The translations under genes and the position numbers were made by a program. From Neodontobutis hainanensis (lineage: Eukaryota > Chordata > Actinopteri > Gobiiformes > Odontobutidae): a stretch of DNA of 64,000 nucleotides. Numbering within the stretch: the stretch's first letter is position 1; each line of letters begins with the position of its first letter. The stretch spans positions 18,852,501 through 18,916,500 of the forward strand of contig JALDNG010000005.1 in assembly GCA_024349245.1 (NCBI GenBank), read 5' to 3'. This document shows positions 59,061 through 64,000 of the stretch, piece after piece. The notes beneath the pieces are model-generated. The model was not told the DNA's origin. It ran no database searches and was given only the letters and a program-made list of their open reading frames with translations.

Positions 59061-62000
59061 GATTAAAGACTGTTAAACTGAGGTCTATGCTGAAAAGCAA
59101 CCAGATTAGACTCGTAATTCAGCAATTCTTTTGACAATGTCTTTATTATGCATTTTTAACACATCTAATAGTTAACAAAAGAGGGATGTCTCGCACCTCA
59201 AAACATAATTCCATATCTCTGTATTTATATTTGTTACAACATGGAATCACACACACATTATTCCAACAGCATCCCCTGCACTGGGCTTCTGAGATCAGTG
59301 AGCTGCAGGACAGAACGACACAAGACTGACATAAGACTGTACAATCAATCCGTCTGAGGAAGATGAATCAGTTGATTATCTTTTTAATTTATTTGAAGAG
59401 AACCAGCAACATAAACTGTTTTGGTGAATGCCCTGATGAGCGATGAGGAACTTATGAGATAATGATGAACTTCTTCAGCAAGGCTTATACATACACTGAC
59501 ATTACAAGCACATTTGTGATTGCAGGGGCCTCTGATAAAGTTCATTCACATTTATTTAGTCATCATTGTTGGGAAATTTTACATTTACTTTCACTTCTTT
59601 AATTCAACCTTATTTGGGCCTGTCTTTTTATTTTGGGAAACACCCTGTGAGAGATCGCAGAAGCCTTCCTTCAGCACCAAAGCTGTAGTTTCTTTGCAGT
59701 GTATAAACAGTGAGTCTAGACCTTGGAACATTTGCATCTGTATCAATAGCATACCTCTTTACTTGTACCTTTTTGATGCTATTTCCTGTTGATTCCGTAA
59801 GAGCGTCTCAGAACACAATGAAACCATGAGCCGATAAGCAGTAAGTACATGCAAATGCGATCAGATTGGGTACCCTACAATTTACAAAATACTCAAAAGC
59901 TACAAAAGATTGTGCATGTATGTATTTTTCAATAAGCTTGTATTTTGATCCCTTTCTTTTTATTATATTAATGTCACTTAAAGTCTTTTCTGCGAGGTCG
60001 AGTGTGTGTTATTCCATTCCTGAGCCCAGATAAACAGCCTTTTGTAGGAGGCTCTTTACTCTCAAGCTGCCTCTGACGGAACGTGTCCTACATTGTGCTG
60101 AAGTAATAGAGTGGTTTATCAGCTCATGTTGGGAGTAGCTATAGGCTAAGTATGGTTGAGAGTCACAATTACCAACAGACACAACATGCTGTTTGTCTGC
60201 TCATGATTAATGCGCTGGATCAATGTGGGCCGCTTTTTTTCCCCGCTCGTCGAGACGCAGGGTGATGGAAGATTCCTGTGAGATTCTTTTTTTTTTTTCC
60301 CTTATTCCCCGTGTTTTCTTTTTTCCACCCACTGCTATCAGCCAAATTGGATGATCAGTGGGGGAATTCTCCCACTCTCCAGGGTTTTTCACTGCGGTTT
60401 GTAGATTTTGCCTTCAGGTTTTAAATTCACTCAAACTGGAGAAGCCCTTTATTCAGAGTCTGTTTTTTTTTCTTTCTTCAAACTGAGTATTAAGCAAGTG
60501 TCTAGATGGGCGGAGTCACCTTTTCTTTTAGCCAACAGTCAACAGTATGATATTACTTTTAAGCTCTTATCTGTGCTATAAAAATAACATTTTATTCATC
60601 CTTTGTGCCCCATTTATGCTCCATGAGTGACACTTGAAGAAGGCAACCCACTATTCTTTGTCTCGTAAAACAGCTACAATATAAAGCTACAGTACAATAT
60701 CTACTGTACTGTAGCTTTATTTTCAATGGGGCTAGAAAAGTGAAAGAAAGAAAGAAGAGTGTTTAAATCAGCAAACTTTTCTATTAAAAAAATACAATAC
60801 AAATAACAAAGAGGCACTATCCAGCTTTGGACCCATGGTTGGTTAGAACATGTCACTTTCTGTGTTTATGCCAAAATGAATACATAAATAAAATAAAAAA
60901 ATCAGTTGATTTGAATTAACAGCTACTACGCTAAAATACAAGCATAATTGACCCTTTTGCCCGTTTGCCTTGTTGCCAATTCCACCAGTGGTCTCTCACG
61001 GTATTGCAGCTAAAATTCCTGTGTAGATAACAGATAAGGATAAAAAGATGCCAAGTGTATTTTTAACAATGCACCAATCATTTTCAGAAAGCACATGTCT
61101 GTGCACCTGCTTTAAAGGCTGCATGACATGGAAATTAACCCAGAAGACAAAAACATTTGTGCCAGTGAGAAACTTTCATCGAAAACTACAGCAATGACTG
61201 ACTCAAGATTGAGCACTTCTTAAACAACCATTTATACAGCGTAATAAACACACAATAATATGGTTTCTCTGCAAAAAACACCACAATCCTGTTTATACTG
61301 CACTTTTGTTGCTCTGTTGTTTATTTTGCAGATTCATTGATGCAAACCTTAAAATCTGTCTAAAGAACTCACAGAATAGGCCTAGGTGAGGTTTGGAAAG
61401 CCTCCACTGTCCACTTAAATTCAACTGTATCGACAAAAACACATTGTTCTTCTCATGTTTCCCATTCTAATCGGCTAGACCACCACCTTTCATTACGCAC
61501 ATTAACGTCATTCCAGCGGCCATTGTGAACACAGCTAGATTGTTCTGCTGCATTCAGAGCGCATCATTCAAATGACTAGGACCCTCTCATCTTCGATTTC
61601 AATGGCTTTCAAACAAAAGCCAATCACTCAACACGTGCGTCTCGTCCTGAAAACAGCACCTGTGGTTTAAGTGCAGAGGCCAGCGTCACATACCAGAGAT
61701 TATGGATTGGTCTGCCACGGAGTGTTTAGATCTAACCCTTTCAAGGTTCAGACAAATTAAATTGAATATACTTTTTGGACTCAGCCCAAAAGATGTATTT
61801 AAAAGGCATCCAGTCCATAGTGTTTTTTTTTTTTTCACCCAAGCACCGAATGTAAAGGCCTGGAGCTAGAGCAGAGAATAAGAACTACCCATCAACTCTT
61901 GAGCAGATTCAGTGGTCAGTAATTGAATGAGCGAATCCCATTGTCCAATTACCCGCATTATCAGTGGATACTCCTCTCGTTAAAAGGCGAGGGAGGAAAG

Positions 62001-64000
62001 AGAATAATTAAAAAGATTTTCAGCATGGGCATTTAATGATCACTCTGCTTTTGCCTGATACACTCTCCAGGACCAGTGAGATCATGTGGGATTGAAGGCA
62101 AAGAAGCAACACCAATTCTGAAAAAAAAAAATGTTTGGAGACTGACTTAAATGTGTATTTAAATATCTAGTCTGAGATCTTAAATATACAAGTCTGAGAT
62201 TGTATTACAGCAAATTTGTCCAGAGCTTCATAAAGACCAGCAAACTTTCTGGACTAATGAGGAGGTTACAATACATCTTGCATTCCTCGTAGTCCACCCT
62301 CTTTGATTAAATGCAACCATCATATCTCAGAAAAACGTTGGAGTTGCATAGATCACACAAAAATCCAGGCCTCATTGTAATTAAACTGTGCAAAAAAGAG
62401 TCTGTAAAAACAACAGTGGTTTGCCACACACTTAGCTCACAGCAAAGTGTTCCTATTGGAGTCTTCTCCTTGCGTCAGCGTCGGTGGGGTTCGACCTGTG
62501 AGACCGGGCCTCCATTAACAATCTCACTAGTTAAATAATGGCCAAATGGAAAACATACACAGTTGATATTAGTATTTTTCAGTGTTGTTCAATTTTTTGC
62601 ATTTACATATTTATATATTTTTCCTTTTTAGCCTTTATTTGACAGAGAGACCTAGATTATTAAAGGCTGTGGATTTGTGTCTCATAAACAACTGACTAAT
62701 CCAATGATATGATGAATCATTAAACGAGAAGAGAGGGGTAAGTATTCACCTTTTTATGGAACTATATTTTTTTAAAGTCTCATATTCTGCGCTGTAGTAG
62801 TTAGTAGCACAGAACCGTTCTAAAACACTGCTGCTGCTTCATGAGAACACGTGAGGAAACTACTTTGTCAGCTAAAACCAAACTGAAAATCTTGTATAGT
62901 GAACAGTGTTGTTGTTTTTCAGGTCATGTATTAACAGAGATGTGTGAGATGAAAAGGCCTAGTCAAGATGAAACTATTGTTCCATTTAACAGTGCATGTA
63001 AATGTACAAAAGTTTAACCCCTGCCATAGTCCTTCCCTGAGCCTGACAAAACAAGACATTTATTCTTCAACAGCTGCCTTAAAGGGCTTCACAGACTGAA
63101 CCAGACTACAATCCCTGTCCCCAGAACAATAATGGTAAAAAAAAAAAAAAAGAAACCTCATGGAGAACCACAGAAAGAGGAATCCAGTCCCAGGATGTGG
63201 CGTTCAATAGATGTGTCCAGGACAGTTGAAAACAACAACAGTATATTCAGTGGATGTGCTGTAGTGTCCAGTGTCTACTGCATGTGTGTGTATGAGGGGG
63301 TTATGTCCAGCTCCCACTATGGTCCTGTAAGGTTAAACCTGCATGGCCCTTTTGATAAGTTTTCTAAATTCCAAATGTGCAATGTGAATGTCCAGCCCTG
63401 TGCTCGAGTAGAGTCACAGGGCCAAAGTGCGGCGTAAGTGTTAAATTGCTGTTTGGCCGACGCTGCTGCTGGCGTCCAGGCCACATACTGGTGGAGCTCC
63501 ATTAGGCTGGTGACTCGGAGAAATAGATTCCTCTTCTTTCATGGTGAGGCTCTAATTAGCAGAATCTTAACAGAAAACATCAGTGCAATTTGGTGGATCT
63601 TTTGCCGCTGGGGACGACTTATTTCAAGATGTTTTGAGCTCATTCTCGAAGAGTGTATTCCACCACTGAGTGGGCTCTGAGTGTGAAGGGCCTGGGCTTT
63701 ACCGTAAACATGCCTCAGGGGCCACTCACAAGCATGGTTCATATCTCATCGAGGAGGTCCGAAATCCGGTGAGTCATTTACATGATGCAACAGCTGACAG
63801 TATCCACTTATGTCCTCCCATTAACAGAAAGGGTTTTAATCAAGCAAGACTTGATGTTTAATGTTTATAGAACTTGAAATTGGTGTAAATATTAGTTCAG
63901 ATATTTCCAGGCAGCTGGAGAAGTTCAAGAGGTTGTGACTTTGACAGAGCAGAAAAATACTCATCAGAGACAGATAAGAGAGTGGACTGTGGTAATACAA
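59061..64000. other. Intergenic; no gene seen
   Basis: Candidate conserved non-coding blocks are about 59980-60430, 61440-62110 and 63390-63800 (mixed composition, single-copy). At 62625-62650 the phrase TTTTTAGCCTTTATTTGACAG resembles a SINE tail. Poly(A) tracts at 58990 and 63135 and poly(T) at 61822 are simple runs. No open frame in this stretch has recognisable family content or convincing splice sites. Confidence 0.4.
60681..60720. repeat. 15-bp hairpin
   Basis: ATAAAGCTACAGTAC at 60681-60695 is exactly mirrored at 60706-60720 around a 10-base loop. Function is unknown. It lies in otherwise single-copy AT-rich sequence. Confidence 0.8.

Noticed and set aside
60207..60392. Lys/Arg-rich 61-codon - strand frame
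   Set aside because: Produced by T-rich and pyrimidine-rich runs; no splice or family support.

Overview
The window is nuclear DNA of a ray-finned (teleost-type) fish. Genes are intron-split and AT-rich intergenic DNA dominates. The repeats are those typical of fish: several decayed Tc1 transposons, a hAT element with an 8-bp target duplication, L2/Rex/CR1-like LINE fragments, tRNA-derived SINEs, and a (TG)n microsatellite of about 190 bp. Nothing bacterial, no CRISPR array and no intact tRNA or rRNA gene was seen. Species is not resolved.

Only two protein genes are recognised. On the + strand, the last two coding exons of a classical short-chain dehydrogenase/reductase (SDR) lie at 5304-5421 and 6825-7020. 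They carry the YxxxK active site and a C-terminus like the polyol/sorbose reductase group. Upstream exons were not found. On the - strand, a complete three-exon reading frame of 188 codons (44499-44403, 41791-41579, 38435-38179) encodes a MyoD-family-inhibitor (I-mfa) domain protein, best matched to mdfic2. Both introns are phase 1 and the joints keep frame. The I-mfa domain has unusually few cysteines. A third candidate, an open 3'-terminal exon at 36391-35843 (-), is not recognised.

The remaining sequence falls into four stretches. From 1 to 7 kb is the SDR gene tail with a SINE/LINE cluster in its intron. From 7 to 38 kb is a gene-free interval of transposon debris and single-copy blocks that look like conserved non-coding DNA. 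From 38 to 45 kb is mdfic2. From 45 to 64 kb is another gene-free stretch, with a nested LINE pair near 48 kb, a Tc1 copy near 49 kb, a degenerate T-rich tandem array at 56 kb, and many single-copy, AT-motif-rich blocks. In vertebrates MDFI-family genes lie beside FOXP and MITF/TFE genes in regions rich in distal enhancers. That background fits the low gene density and the suspected regulatory blocks here, but no alignment could be run.

The most useful structural observations are: a 34-bp perfect palindrome inside a hAT element whose target duplication is intact; three clear cases of nested insertion; an apparently unclassified dispersed repeat family sharing a CTACCCACTCACTGACAGCA core; a SINE with two tRNA-like heads; and the manually assembled mdfic2 gene.
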